Notes under the pieces: model-generated | Databases searched by the model: none | Told to the model about the DNA's origin: nothing | What the model saw: the letters and a program-made list of their open reading frames with translations, nothing else | Shown: piece after piece, positions 23,837 through 34,505 of the stretch | Layout: each line of letters begins with the position of its first letter | Numbering within the stretch: the stretch's first letter is position 1 | Source: Aristolochia californica | Taxonomy: Eukaryota > Streptophyta > Magnoliopsida > Piperales > Aristolochiaceae | Length of the DNA stretch: 64,000 nt | Direction of reading: 5' to 3' | NCBI GenBank assembly: GCA_029961685.1 | Contig: JARWKL010000003.1 | Span: 15,920,884-15,984,883, forward strand | Translations under genes and position numbers: made by a program

Positions 23837-24186
23837 TTTTTTCCAGGAAATAATATTATTATTTTAATTGTTTTTTTAATTTACTTTATTTTATTCAGTT
23901 AGAGAATTAATAGGCCATAGGGGCATTTTTGAAATATTTTATTTATAGGGGTATTTTTGTAATATTTGATCTTAAACCATGTAAGGGTGAACCCTATTTA
24001 AGGGGTAAGAGTAATGAGAAAGACAAGCATTGATTTAGTTAAACATGGTTTTGAGTTCTCCTCAACGAGCTCAGGGGTGTACGTTCTCCTTAACGAACCT
24101 AGGGTTTTCAAGCTTCCTTTGGTTTGATTTTCGTTTTTCTCTTCTTCCTCCCTACGAATCCATGTGTCAAATTTGAGATCATAACA
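23837..24186 (+). repeat. Cap-B 5' LTR
   Basis: Matches 27737-28087 except at its first ~18 bases, which read TTTTTTTCCAGGAAATAATA instead of TGTTATGCACTCAATAACA. The terminal TG is lost, yet the target duplication is exact. It contains two copies of the 28-bp GGGGTATTTTT unit and ends GATCATAACA. Confidence 0.88.
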
Positions 24187-24189
24187 ACT

Positions 24190-24201
24190 TGGTATCAGAG
24201 C
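24190..24201 (+). other. Cap-B primer-binding site
   Basis: TGGTATCAGAGC, three bases after the LTR end (ACT spacer), the same spacing as in the chromoviruses LTR1 and LTR3 in this window. Confidence 0.95.
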
Positions 24202-25015
24202 CGCGTAATGGAGAATTCCAGCAATGGAGAGTTAAAAGAGTTGCTTATCAGAGAGCTGAATGCGCACACAGACGCACAGGTAGAAAACTAGTGAAGGTTT
24301 GCTCAAATCTTGCAACAATTGGATCAAATCCTAATTATGAACTAGAAATTACACATTATCAAATAGGGAATGGCAATGATGTGTGAAGGGCCGCAATCAA
24401 GAAGAATTTTGACCATGAGTAGAGAGAAAGGTCGTGGAACAAAATTATCGAGCAGACGCTCTCTCAGACGGGCAGAAAGGCCAAGATTCAGAAATTTTCA
24501 ACATCTCCACCCAGGGAACTCCAGTAGCGGGCACATCTGAAATTTGGGACACAAATCCAAAATCGGATTCTAATACATCAAATCCAAAATTGTCCAAAAT
24601 CAAATTGGCACTGGAGGATTTGGGTGCGACCTCAAATCCAAAATTGGGGACAATGGAAATTTCCAAGCAGGACGTTCTGCACAAAAATCCCGAGTAGGCC
24701 AACGGGACCCAGAAATTCCGAAATCATACCAACCTAGCTCACGGCTAGCAACACTCAGTCCCGAATAGGAGAAGGAGAATTTTTTGGCGACTGTTTCGAC
24801 CAGGAAATGTTTCCAAGAGCCCTCTGTCTCAGAAAATCTCAAAGAGGCGAAGCCCCAAAGGGTTGCTTTTAGCCACCGGAAAAAGTGGAGACTCTGTTGG
24901 CTCCGTTGGACAAAGTTCCTATGGGAGATGGCGTCCGGACAACAGCTCTCACTCTCAACTTCACTCTCGGTCTTGACAGCATAGCAAAAAACGAATTTCA
25001 AAAATTTTTTGGGTA
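24202..25015 (+). mobile_element. Cap family 5' module (Cap-B copy)
   Basis: Begins with a gag-like start: ATG at 24209 reads MENSSNGELKELLIRELNAH before a stop, similar in style to the NNNELRELILKGQ start of Chromo-2 gag. The rest is shared at DNA level with 56102-56860 of Cap-C, for example GGCGAAGCCCCAA.GGG and GACTCTGT.GG.TCC.T.GG. It has no long conserved open frame; the 87-residue open stretch 24434-24697 is not matched by an open frame of the same kind in Cap-C beyond short pieces such as GATSNPKLGT / GATPNANMGT. It may hold packaging signals; that is inference. Confidence 0.75.
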
Positions 25016-25389
25016 AGTTTCTTAAATGCCCTCAATTGTTATGTCTAAACTATTCTTTTGTGGGGGTGAAGGGGCTCCAAGGGGCTGAGCAGCAGCGACA
25101 CTGCTCGAATTTTTGGCCAGGTGGTTTTTTGTTATGGGAAGCAGAGAAACAAAACCATTTTGATGGAATTCTGGCTTGTGTGTATGAATTCCGAGATGAA
25201 ATTTTTTTGGGGATGCCGGGATTGATAGAATTTTTTTTGTGGGGACTGTTGAAATATTTTTTGGGGGGGCTTTATTTTTGTGTTGATGCGCACAATACCC
25301 GTGCGTATGTTCATTGTCAAATGGAAAAGGTGGGGGTTCAATTTTTTGGTTCCATAATTGCTGCTTGGGCACTGTTCGTATAGATTCTG
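25016..25389 (+). other. Cap-B segment of unknown origin
   Basis: About 370 bp, G/T-rich with long T and G runs (TTTTTTTGGGG types). An open stretch of 124 codons (25009-25383) exists but shows no recognisable domain. It may be the 5' untranslated part and start of the PPR transcript or a separate captured piece. Confidence 0.4.
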
Positions 25390-25960
25390 AGGTGCATTTA
25401 CTTGAACTTGGTAATGAAAAACACTATAGCCAGACGACATCTAATTTCCTTCAAGAAAATTCCACCAAAGACTCTGAACTACATGTAGCTGCCTCACCGA
25501 ATCCATCACCTCAAGATGCTGACGAGAATTTCAGGAAAATGAAAGAAATGTGGCTCATCCCCAATGCTGTTGCAGTGTTAGATGGCCTATGCAAGGACGG
25601 TTTGATTCAAGAAGCTATGAAGCTATTTGAGTTAATGCATAAAAAGGGTACAATCCCTGAAATCTATACGACTGTGGTGGAAGGCTGCTGCAAGGCACTA
25701 AAGTGTGAAGATGAAAAAGGGGTTTTCAGGAAAATTAAGAACATTGGTATATCTCCAAATGCTTTCAGCTATACAGTTTTTGTTCAAGGATTGTGTAAAG
25801 GGAAGTAGTTGGAAGATGGGATTGGGTTTTTCATTGTGATGTTAGAGGCTGGGCATTCACCAATTGTTGCTACTTATATTGGGTTGGTTGAAAAGAGATC
25901 AGAAGAAGCTCAATGTGTCAGTCAGAGGTTGAGAGAGAAAGGGTAGAGGGCACTGGCTCA
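25390..25960 (+). pseudogene. Captured PPR protein gene piece
   Basis: The frame from 25314 to 25808 and its continuation after a TAG show pentatricopeptide repeats: WLIPNAVAVLDGLCKDGLIQEAMKLFELM, GTIPEIYTTVVEGCCKA, GVFRKIKNIGISPNAFSYTVFVQGLCKG and, past the stop, MLEAGHSP..ATYIGLVE. These are about three to four 35-residue P-type repeats. PPR proteins bind organellar RNA, and plants have hundreds. One repeat is short by a residue (EIYTTVV) and stops at 25806 and 25944 end the frame. The sequence is in sense with the element. The parent gene is unknown, though it resembles small few-repeat PPR proteins. Confidence 0.82.
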
Positions 25961-26094
25961 AGTAGATAGATTGGTTGGTTTATCATTTTGGACTTTAGCT
26001 GCTGCTACCGTGGCAATGCAGAAATGGACTCAACAAAAAAAAATAGAACACAAAAATTTGACAGCACAGGAGGGCAGCAACCAACACAATTTTT
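25961..26094 (+). other. Cap-B linker between PPR and methylthiotransferase pieces
   Basis: About 130 bp, A-rich in its second half (CAACAAAAAAAAATAGAACACAAAAATTTGAC). Open in the frame that continues into the next piece (25971-26447). No match recognised. Confidence 0.4.
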
Positions 26095-26275
26095 CAACCC
26101 AAAAATTTTACTGTAATATTTGGTTCATTAATACATGTACTGTGAAATCTCCTACTCAATCAGCCATGGAAAATTTAAAGTCTAATTGCAAAAAGGATGG
26201 TAAGTCCCTTGTTGTGGCTGGGTGTGTGTCTGAAGACAGTAGATGCTTGAAGGAGCTTGAAGGTTGCAGACAAGG
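26095..26275 (+). pseudogene. Captured CDKAL1-type tRNA methylthiotransferase piece
   Basis: Reads WFINTCTVKSPTQSAMENL, then KSLVVAGCVSEDSR.LKELEG. This is the N-terminal methylthiotransferase (UPF0004) domain of the CDKAL1 / threonylcarbamoyladenosine tRNA methylthiotransferase family, which normally reads INTCTVKSPSQSAM and AGCVPQGSRDLKELEG. Two of the domain's iron-sulfur cysteines (NTC, AGC) are visible. About 55 residues are present out of roughly 600 in plant homologues, with no radical-SAM core. It is in the same reading frame as the PPR piece upstream. A captured fragment, not functional. Confidence 0.75.
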
Positions 26276-27600
26276 GGAAGTCCTCAGTAGACCTGCTGTA
26301 GGCCCTACATGGCCATATGGAATAAATACACCTTTCAGTGGTGACTTACTGTCTACAGGGAGGAAACCAGCAGATGTAGTTATTAAATCCTCTATCACTT
26401 TTGTTATTGCATTCGGTTCGTTTGAAATTACCTGCATACTTCAATGACACAGGGGCAGTGATTGCTAGAACAGTTTTGAAACAATTAGCACAAAGGACAT
26501 TAAAGTGCTGGACAACAATCATGTTGGGACACTGGATTCGGGGATAGCTTGCAACTGTGGGGGGACAAAGCTCCAACAACAACACAGTAGCAGGTAACCA
26601 TCCTGTTTTTTTCACCAAGATTGTGACAGAGGCTGCAGCTATGAGTAGTTTAAGGAGCACCTCACATCGTTTACCGGCCGGGCCTGTGAGCATCATGACA
26701 ACTGACCAGAATGTGGTCTTCACCACAATGCAGATAACCACTCTCTTGCAGTGGACTAATCTTATACTTAATACATTGCTTGCAAAGGCGGGGGAGTATG
26801 GGATTTCTGTGCTCAGAAGTTTTATTGAACAGGGGAATGTGCGGAATTATTATGCTTTGTTAAGAACAGAACCATTGTTATTACTGCTGGTGCCACTCTT
26901 GGACATCTTGAGCCTGAGAGAATGATGCAAATTGAAATTGCTGCTGCTGTTGCAATCAGCATGGTGGTCTCCTTTCATCACTTCCCTCTGAATTTGGAAC
27001 TTAATGACCAAGTTCATCTGAAATGGATTCAAACAACAGCGGTAGAGATCTCAAAGAACATGGAATGTACATATGGTGAGGTGCTTGCTGTACTCCAGGA
27101 CAGTGAGCAACAACTTGTGATGTCTGGATTTTTGAGAAGGAACAGCTGTTTGGATTCATGCAAAGTTGGGTTTTCTGCTGATAATGGTGATGAGGAAAAA
27201 GCATGCAGTGGGCTTCCTAGTGTTGTTCAGTTACTTGACCGCTCGTCTGAATTAGAGGAAACATGTGATATGGCTAGTGCTACGGGGGAAGCAATCTTGC
27301 TCTTGGCACTTCACCATGCAGATCCTGTTTTCTGTGATGGTTTTAGGAGTGTTTCAGCAAATGGAGGGGGTTAGTGCTGCTGAGTCTTCTCAATCCCATG
27401 GGGGCTAGTCATGAAGTTGTTGCAGCCATGCTGGAAAAGTGCGGGCAGTGCAACCTAGCCAATGGGAGACCGCCATGAGGGGCAATTTCACACCAATCTA
27501 GGACTGATGGAGGGCAGAGATGCTACTTGGGGAGATGTGGCGACGTTTTGCACGCATCCCTACATTCGACCTTGAGGTAAAAAAAAATTACACTAGGGTG
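26276..27600 (+). other. Cap-B cargo of unknown origin
   Basis: About 1.3 kb between the methylthiotransferase piece and the tail module. Open stretches on the plus strand are 26557-26925 (122 codons, containing TLLAKAGEYGISVLRSFIEQ and a Leu-rich end) and 26922-27374 (150 codons, containing WIQTTAVEISKNMECTYGEV and GLPSVVQLLDRSSELEE). Overlapping frames near 26860-26960 (RTIVITAGATLGHLEPERM) suggest a frameshift. Codon-like texture makes captured host coding sequence likely, but I recognise no family. On the minus strand only shadow frames occur. Confidence 0.5.
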
Positions 27601-27736
27601 GAATGCTTCAGTTTTGTCGTCCAGAGGGCTGACACAGATACCATGGATGCGCCTTGGGAATAGGTGGAAACGACAGCATGGGCAAGAAGACCCTACCTAC
27701 GAGTTTGAGGACAAGTTCTTTCTCCCAGGGGTGTAA
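27601..27736 (+). mobile_element. Cap-B 3' tail module with polypurine tract
   Basis: Matches the tails of Cap-A and Cap-C: TTTTGTCGTCCAGAGGGCTG.CACAGATAC, then GAGTTTGAGGACAAGTTCTT, then CCCAGGGGTGTAA right before the LTR. It reads EFEDKFFLPG, again close to the pol end of the chromoviruses here. Confidence 0.82.
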
Positions 27737-28087
27737 TGTTATGCACTCAATAACATTATTATTTTAATTTTTTCTTTAATTTAATTTAATTTATTCAGTT
27801 AAAGAATTAATAGGCCACATGGGCATTTTTGTAATATTTTATTTATAGGGGTATTTTTGTAATATTTTATATTAAACATTGTAAGGGCGAACCCTATTTA
27901 AGGAATAAGAGTAATGAGAAAGACAAACATGGATTTAGGTTAAACAGGGTTTTGAGTTCTACTAAATGAGCTCAGGGGTGTTTTCTCCTTAATAAACCTA
28001 GGGTTTTCAAGCTTCCCTTTGGCTTGATTTTTCGTCTTTCTCTTCTTCTTCCCTACGAATCCATGTGTCAGATATGGGACCATAACA
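27737..28087 (+). repeat. Cap-B 3' LTR (351 bp)
   Basis: Runs from TGTTATGCACTCAATAAC to GGGACCATAACA, followed by the target duplication CAAAT and satellite sequence. It has two copies of the 28-bp unit. Confidence 0.92.
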
Positions 28088-31000
28088 CAAATGCTCATTA
28101 TATTCTCAAGTGAACATGCGATGGGATATTTACCCGAGCCAAACAACCCATTTTTTGCCCACTTACTAAAAGTTGGCCAAACAATCATAGATCATTGTAA
28201 AGTGATTGATCAATCAATCATGAGTAACAAGCTATAATTTTGTAAGAAATGACTTATGGATTAGGAGTCAACACTCAATTAAATCCCCCGCTCCCCGCTT
28301 TTGCCGATGTTTCCTAAAGCTAATATATAAAAACTAAAAAAGTTTACAAGACTTAAAATTAAAGAGACTTTTTGGAATTATCCCTCTTAGCATTTTTTCT
28401 TTTCCATTTTGATGTCAAGTGTAGTTTTAAAATCCAAACTTGAGTTTTCACTCTCTCTTTTTTCCCGTAAACAAAAAGATATGGCAAATAGATCACTACA
28501 AAATAAAAATTTTAGAGTTTATGTATGCATACCTCTAAAACAATAATAAATATTAGTAAAAAAAATTTATTCATACACGACAAATGAACTCCAAAATTTT
28601 GTTATGCGTGTTTGGGAAATTCCACTAGTACAACCCTATGAGCTTGGAATTTTATAAGAAAGAGATTTCTACTGTTCCTAACATATTTTAAATATGGATA
28701 TGCATGCATGAAACATGATGAAGATGCAAATGACGTAAGTATGAAAGACTTTTAATGAGAACAACAAATCCTCATTAAATTCTAAAGTGAATGTACTGTG
28801 AGATATTTACCTGTGCCAAACAAGCCATTTTTTGCCGATTTACAAAAAGCTGACCTAACAATCATAGGTCAATGTAATGTGATGGATCGATCAATCATGA
28901 GTAATGAGCCATATTATTTTAAAAAATCACTTGTGGATTAGGAGTCAACACTCAATTAATCCCCCCGCTCCCCCCTTTTTCGATGTTTGCAAAACCTAAT
29001 ATATAAAAAATAAAAGAGTTTACAATCCCTCAAAATTATAGATATTTTTTGGAATTATCTCTCTACATTTGTGCATTTCCATTTTAGATGTCAAGTTTTT
29101 TTTAAAAATCCAAACTTAAGTTTTCACTATCCCTTTTTTCTCGTGAACAAAAAGTTATAGCAAATAGATCACAACACAAGGAAAAATTTATAGTTTATGT
29201 ATGCAAAAACTCTAAAACAATAATGAATGTTAGTAAAGAAAATTTATTCACCCACCACAAATAAACACCAAAGTTTTGTTCTCCATGTTTGTGAAATACC
29301 ACTAGTACAACCCCTAATAGCTTGGAATTTTGTAAGAAAGAGATTTCTAATTGATCCTATCATGTTTTAAATATGGATATGCATGCAGGAAACAAGTTGA
29401 AGAAGCAAATGACCTAAGGATCAAAAACTTTTAAGGAAGACAACAAATGGTCATTAAATTCTCAAGTGAATGTGCGATGGGATATCTACTTGAGCCAAAC
29501 AAGCCATTTTTTTGCTGATTTACACAAAGTTGACCTAACAATCATAGGTCATTGTAATGTTATTGATCAATCAATCATGAGTAAAGAGCTATATTTTTTA
29601 AAGAAATGACTTGTGGATTAGGAGTCAACACTTAGTTAAATCCCATGTTCCCCCCTTTTTTCATTGTATGTAAAACCTAATATATTAAAGCTAAGATAGT
29701 TTACAATCCTTACAAATTACAGAGATGTTTTTGAATTATCTCTCTCTGAATTTGTGCATTTCCATTTTAAATGTCAAGTTTTGTTTTAAAATCCAAACAA
29801 GAGTTTTCACTATCCCTTTTTTCTCGTAAAGAAAAAGATAAGGCAAATAGATCACAACAAAATTAAAATTTTAGAGTTTATGTATGAAATAACTCTAAAA
29901 CAATAATAAATTTAAGTAAAGAAAATTTATTCACAAACCACATATGAACACCATAGTTTTGTTATCCTTGTTTTGAAAATTCCACTAGGACAACCCCAAA
30001 TAGCTTGGAATTTTTTAAGAAAGAGATTTCTAATTGAACCTAACTTGTCTTAAATATGGATATGCATGCATGTAACATGTTGAAGATGCAAATGACCTAA
30101 GAATCCAAAACTTTAAAGGAGAACCATCTCATTAAGTTCTCAAGTGAACGTTCGGTGTGATATTTACCAAAGCCAAACAAGCAAATTTTTTGCCCTTTTA
30201 CAAAAAGCTGACCTAAAAATCAGAGATCATTGAAAAGTGATTGATCGATCAATCGTGGGTAACGAGATATATTTTTCTAAGAAATAGCTGATGGATTAGG
30301 AGTCAACACTCAGTTTAATCCCCCACTGCCCTCTTTTTCCGATGTTTTATAAAACCTAATTTATAAAAACTAAAAGTGTTTGGAATCCCTAAATATTACA
30401 GAGACTTTTTGAATTCTCTCTCTTTGCATTTGTGAATTTCCATTTTAGATGTCAAGTTTTGTTTTAAAATCCAAACTTGAGTTTTCACACTCTATTTTTC
30501 CTCGTAAACAAAAAGATAAGGTAAATAGATCACAACAAAATGAAAATTTTAGAGTTTATGTATGCAAAAACTCTAAAACAAAAATAAATGTAAGTAAAGA
30601 AAATTTATTCACACACAACAAATGAACACCAAAGTTTTGTTATCCATGTTTCGGAAATTCCACTAGTAGAACCCTAATAACTTGGATTTTAATAAGAAAG
30701 AGATTTTTAATTGATCCTAACATGTTGAAGATGCAAATGACGTAAGTATGCAAGACTATTAAGAACAACAACAAATGCTCGTTAAATTTTCAAGTAAACA
30801 TACGGCGGGATATTTACTCAAGCCAAACAAGTCATTTTTTGCCCATTTACAAAATGCTAACCAAACAATCATAGGTCATTGTAAAGTGATATATCAATCA
30901 ATCATGAGTAATGAGCTATATTTTTGTAATAAATGACTTATAGATTAGGAGTCAACACTCATTTAAATCCCCCGGTCCACGCTTTTATTGATGATTACTA

Positions 31001-32974
31001 AACCTAATATATAAAAACTAAAATATTTTACAATCACTCAAAAATACAGAGACTTTTATGAATTATCTCTCTCTGCAAATGTGCATTTCCATTTTAGATG
31101 TCAAGTTTATTTTTAAAATCCAAACTTGAGTTTTCACTCTCCCTTTTTTCTCATAAACAAAAAGACAAGGCAAATAGATCGCAACAAAATAAAATTTTTA
31201 GAGTTTATGTATGTAAATACTCTAAAACAATAATAAATGTGAGTAATGAAAATTTATTCACACACCAGAAATGAACACCAAAATTTTGTTATGCATGTTA
31301 GGGAAATTCCACTAGTACAACACTAATAGCTTGAAATTTTATAAGAAAGAGATTTCTACTTTATCCTAACATGTTTTAAATTTGGATATGCATGCATGAA
31401 ACATGTTGAAGATGCAAATGATGTAAGTATGCAAAACTTTTAAGGAGAACAACAAATCCTCATTAAATTCTAAACTAGCCATTTTTTGTCGATTTACAAA
31501 AAGTTGACCTAACAATCATAGATCAATGTAATGTGATGGATCGATCAATCATTAGTCACGAGCTATAATGACTTGTGTATTAGGAGTCAACACTTAGTTA
31601 AATCCCCGAATCCCCCCTTTTTTGGTAGTTTGCAAAGCCTAATATATGAAAACTAAAAGAGTTTACAATCCCTCAAAATTATAGAGATTTTATGGAATTA
31701 TCTCTCTCTGCATTTGTTCATTTCCATTTTAGATGTCAAGTTTTTTTTTAAAAACCAAACTTGAGTTTTCACTGTCCCTTTTTTTCTCATAAAGAAAAAT
31801 ATATGGCAAATAGATCACAAAAAAATTAAAATTTTAGAGTTTATGTATGCAAAAACTCTAAAACATTAATAAATTTTAGTAAAGAAAATTTATTCACACA
31901 CCACAAATGAACACCAAAGTTTTGTTCTCCATGTTTGGAAAATACCACTAGTACAACCCCTAATAGCTTGGAATTTTATAAGAAAGAGATTTCTAATTGA
32001 TCGTAACATGTTTTAAATATGGATATGCATACATGAAATAGGTTGAAGAAGCAAATGACCTAAGGATCTAAGACTTTTAAAGAGAACAACAAATGATCAT
32101 TAAATTCTCAAGTGAAATTGTGGTGGGATATTTACTCGAGCCAAACCAGCCATTTTTTGCCCATTTACGAAAAGCTGGCCTATCAATCATAGATCATTGT
32201 AAATTGATTGATCGATCAATCTTGAGTAACGAGCTATATTTTTGTAAGAAAAGACTTATGGATTAGGAGTCAACACTCAATTAAATCCCCCACACCCCCT
32301 TTTACCGATGTTTTCAAAACCTAATACATAAAAACTAAAAGAGTTTAAAATCCGTAAAAATTACAACGAATTTTTGGAATTATATCTCTCTGCATTTGTG
32401 CATTTCCATTTTAGATGTCAAGTTTTGTTTTAAAATCCAAACTTGAGTTTTCACTCTCCTTTTTTTCTCGTAAACAAAAGGATAAGGCAAATAGATCACA
32501 ACAAAATAAAAATTTTAGAGTTATTTATGTAAAAACACTAAAACAATAATAAAAGTAAGTAAATAAAATTTATTCACACACCACAAATGAACACCAAAAT
32601 TTTGTTAGCCATGTTTTGGAAATTCCACCAGTACAACCCTAATAGCTTGAATTTTTTTTAAAAAGAGATTTCTAATTGATCCTAACATGTTTTAAATATG
32701 GATATGCATGCATGAGACAGGTTGAAGATGCAAATGACGTAACTATGCAACACTTTTAAGAAGAACAACAAATGCTCATTAAAATCTCAAGTGAACGTAT
32801 GGTGGGATATTTACCGGAGCCAAACAAGCCATTTTTTGCTGATTTACAAATAGCTGACCTAACAATCTAGATCATTGTAATGTGATTGATAGATCAATCA
32901 TCAGTAACGAGCTATATTTTTGTAACAAATGATTTGTGGATTAGGAGTCAACACTCAATTAAATCCCCCGCTCC

Positions 32975-33065
32975 CTCATATGAGTAATGAACTATATTTT
33001 TGTAAGAAATGGTTTGTGGCTTAGGAGTCAACACTCAGTTAAATCCCCCTCTCCCCCATTTTTCT
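32975..33065. repeat. Internal duplication in a long SAT680 monomer
   Basis: The segment GAACTATATTTTTGTAAGAA to the C-rich run is present twice in this monomer (first near 32905-32970, again at 32990-33055). The same kind of extra copy occurs at 34415-34500. Confidence 0.8.
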
Positions 33066-34414
33066 GATGTTTTCAAAACCTAAGATATAAAAACTAAAAG
33101 AATTTATAATCCCTAAAAATTATAGATATTTTTTGGAATTATCTCTATCTGTATTTGTGCATTTCCATTTTAGATGTCAAGTTTGTTTTAAAATCCAAAC
33201 TTGGGTTTTCACTATCCATTTTTTCTTGTAAAGAAAAAGATAAGGCAAAGAGATCACAAAAAAATTAAAATTTTAGAGTTTATGTATGCAAAAACTCTAA
33301 AACAATAATAAATGTAGGTAAATAAAATTTATTCACATACCACATATGAACACCATAGTTTTGTTATCCATGTTTTGGAAATTCCAATAGTACAACCCCT
33401 AATTGATTGGAATTTTATAAGAAAGAGATTTCTAATTGATCCTAACTTGTTTTAAATATCGATATGCATGCATGAAATATGTTGAAGATGCAAATGACCT
33501 AAGAATCCAAGACTTTTAAGGTGAACAACAAATTCTCTTTAACTTCTCAAGTGAACGTGCGGTGGGACATTTACCCAAGCCAAACAAGCCATTTTTTGTC
33601 CATTTACAAAAAGTTGACCTAATAGTCATAGATCATTGAAAAGTGATTGATCGATCATTCATGGGTAACGAGATATATTTTTCTAAGGCTGATGGATTAG
33701 GAGTCAACCCTCAGTTTCAACCCCCACTACACCCTGTTTTCCGATGTTTGATAAAACTTTATTTATAAAAATTGAAAGTGTTTAGAATTCCTAAATATTA
33801 TAAAGACTTTTTGGAATTATCTCTCTCTGCATTTGTGCATTTCCATTTTAGATGTCATTTTTTTTTTAAAAAAATCGAAACTTGAGTTTTCACACTTTTT
33901 TTTTCGTAAACAAAAAGATAAGGCACATAGATCACAACAAAATGAAACTTTTAGAGTTTATGTATGAAAAAACTATAAAACAATAATAAATGTAAGTAAA
34001 TAAAATTTATTCACACACAACAAATGAACACCAAAGTTTTGTTATCCATGTTTGGGAAATTCCACTAGTAGAACCCTAATAACTTGGTTTTTTTTATAAG
34101 AAAGAGATTTCTAATTGATCCTAACATGTTTTAAATATGTATATGCATGCATGGAACATGTTGAAGATCCAAATGATGTAATTATGCAAAACTATTAAGG
34201 AGATCAACAAATGCTCGTTAATTTCTCAAGTGAACGTATGGTGGGATATTTACCCGAGCCATACAAGTCATTTTTTGCCCATTAACAAAAAGCTGACCTA
34301 ACAATTATTGATCATTGTAATGTCATTGATCGATCAATCATGAGTAACGAGTTATATTTTTCTAAGAAATAACTTGTGGATTAGGTGTCAACACTCAGTT
34401 AAATCCCCCGCTTT

Positions 34415-34505
34415 CCCATAAGACAAACGAGCTATGTTTTTGTAAGAAATGACTTGTGGATTAGGAGTCAACACTTAGTTAAATTCCCCGCTCCCCCAAT
34501 TTTCT
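34415..34505. repeat. Internal duplication in a second long SAT680 monomer
   Basis: Same segment duplicated as at 32975-33065 (GAGCTATGTTTTTGTAAGAA to the C-rich run), 1.44 kb further on, that is two monomers later. Confidence 0.8.

Larger units (their letters stand above)
23837..28087 (+). mobile_element. Cap-B: non-autonomous LTR element carrying host gene pieces (4251 bp)
   Basis: Two LTRs (350 and 351 bp), a tRNA-Met primer-binding site after the left one, a purine tract before the right one, and a 5-bp target duplication in satellite DNA define a complete element. No protease, reverse transcriptase or integrase can be read inside. The interior is a 5' module shared with Cap-C, then sense-strand pieces of at least two host genes (PPR protein, CDKAL1-type methylthiotransferase) and unidentified pieces, then the tail module shared with Cap-A and Cap-C. 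Mobilisation must have used enzymes supplied in trans. Confidence 0.9.

Noticed and set aside
24445..25001. Minus-strand open frames in the Cap 5' module (24445-24702, 24600-25001; 56423-56897 in Cap-C)
   Set aside because: They overlap the plus-strand module without matching each other over their length and show no domain; kept only as a possibility that the module had coding capacity.
25022..25372. Minus-strand open frames opposite the Cap-B unknown segment
   Set aside because: Low-complexity reading (Pro/Lys/Asn-rich) of G/T runs; no support.
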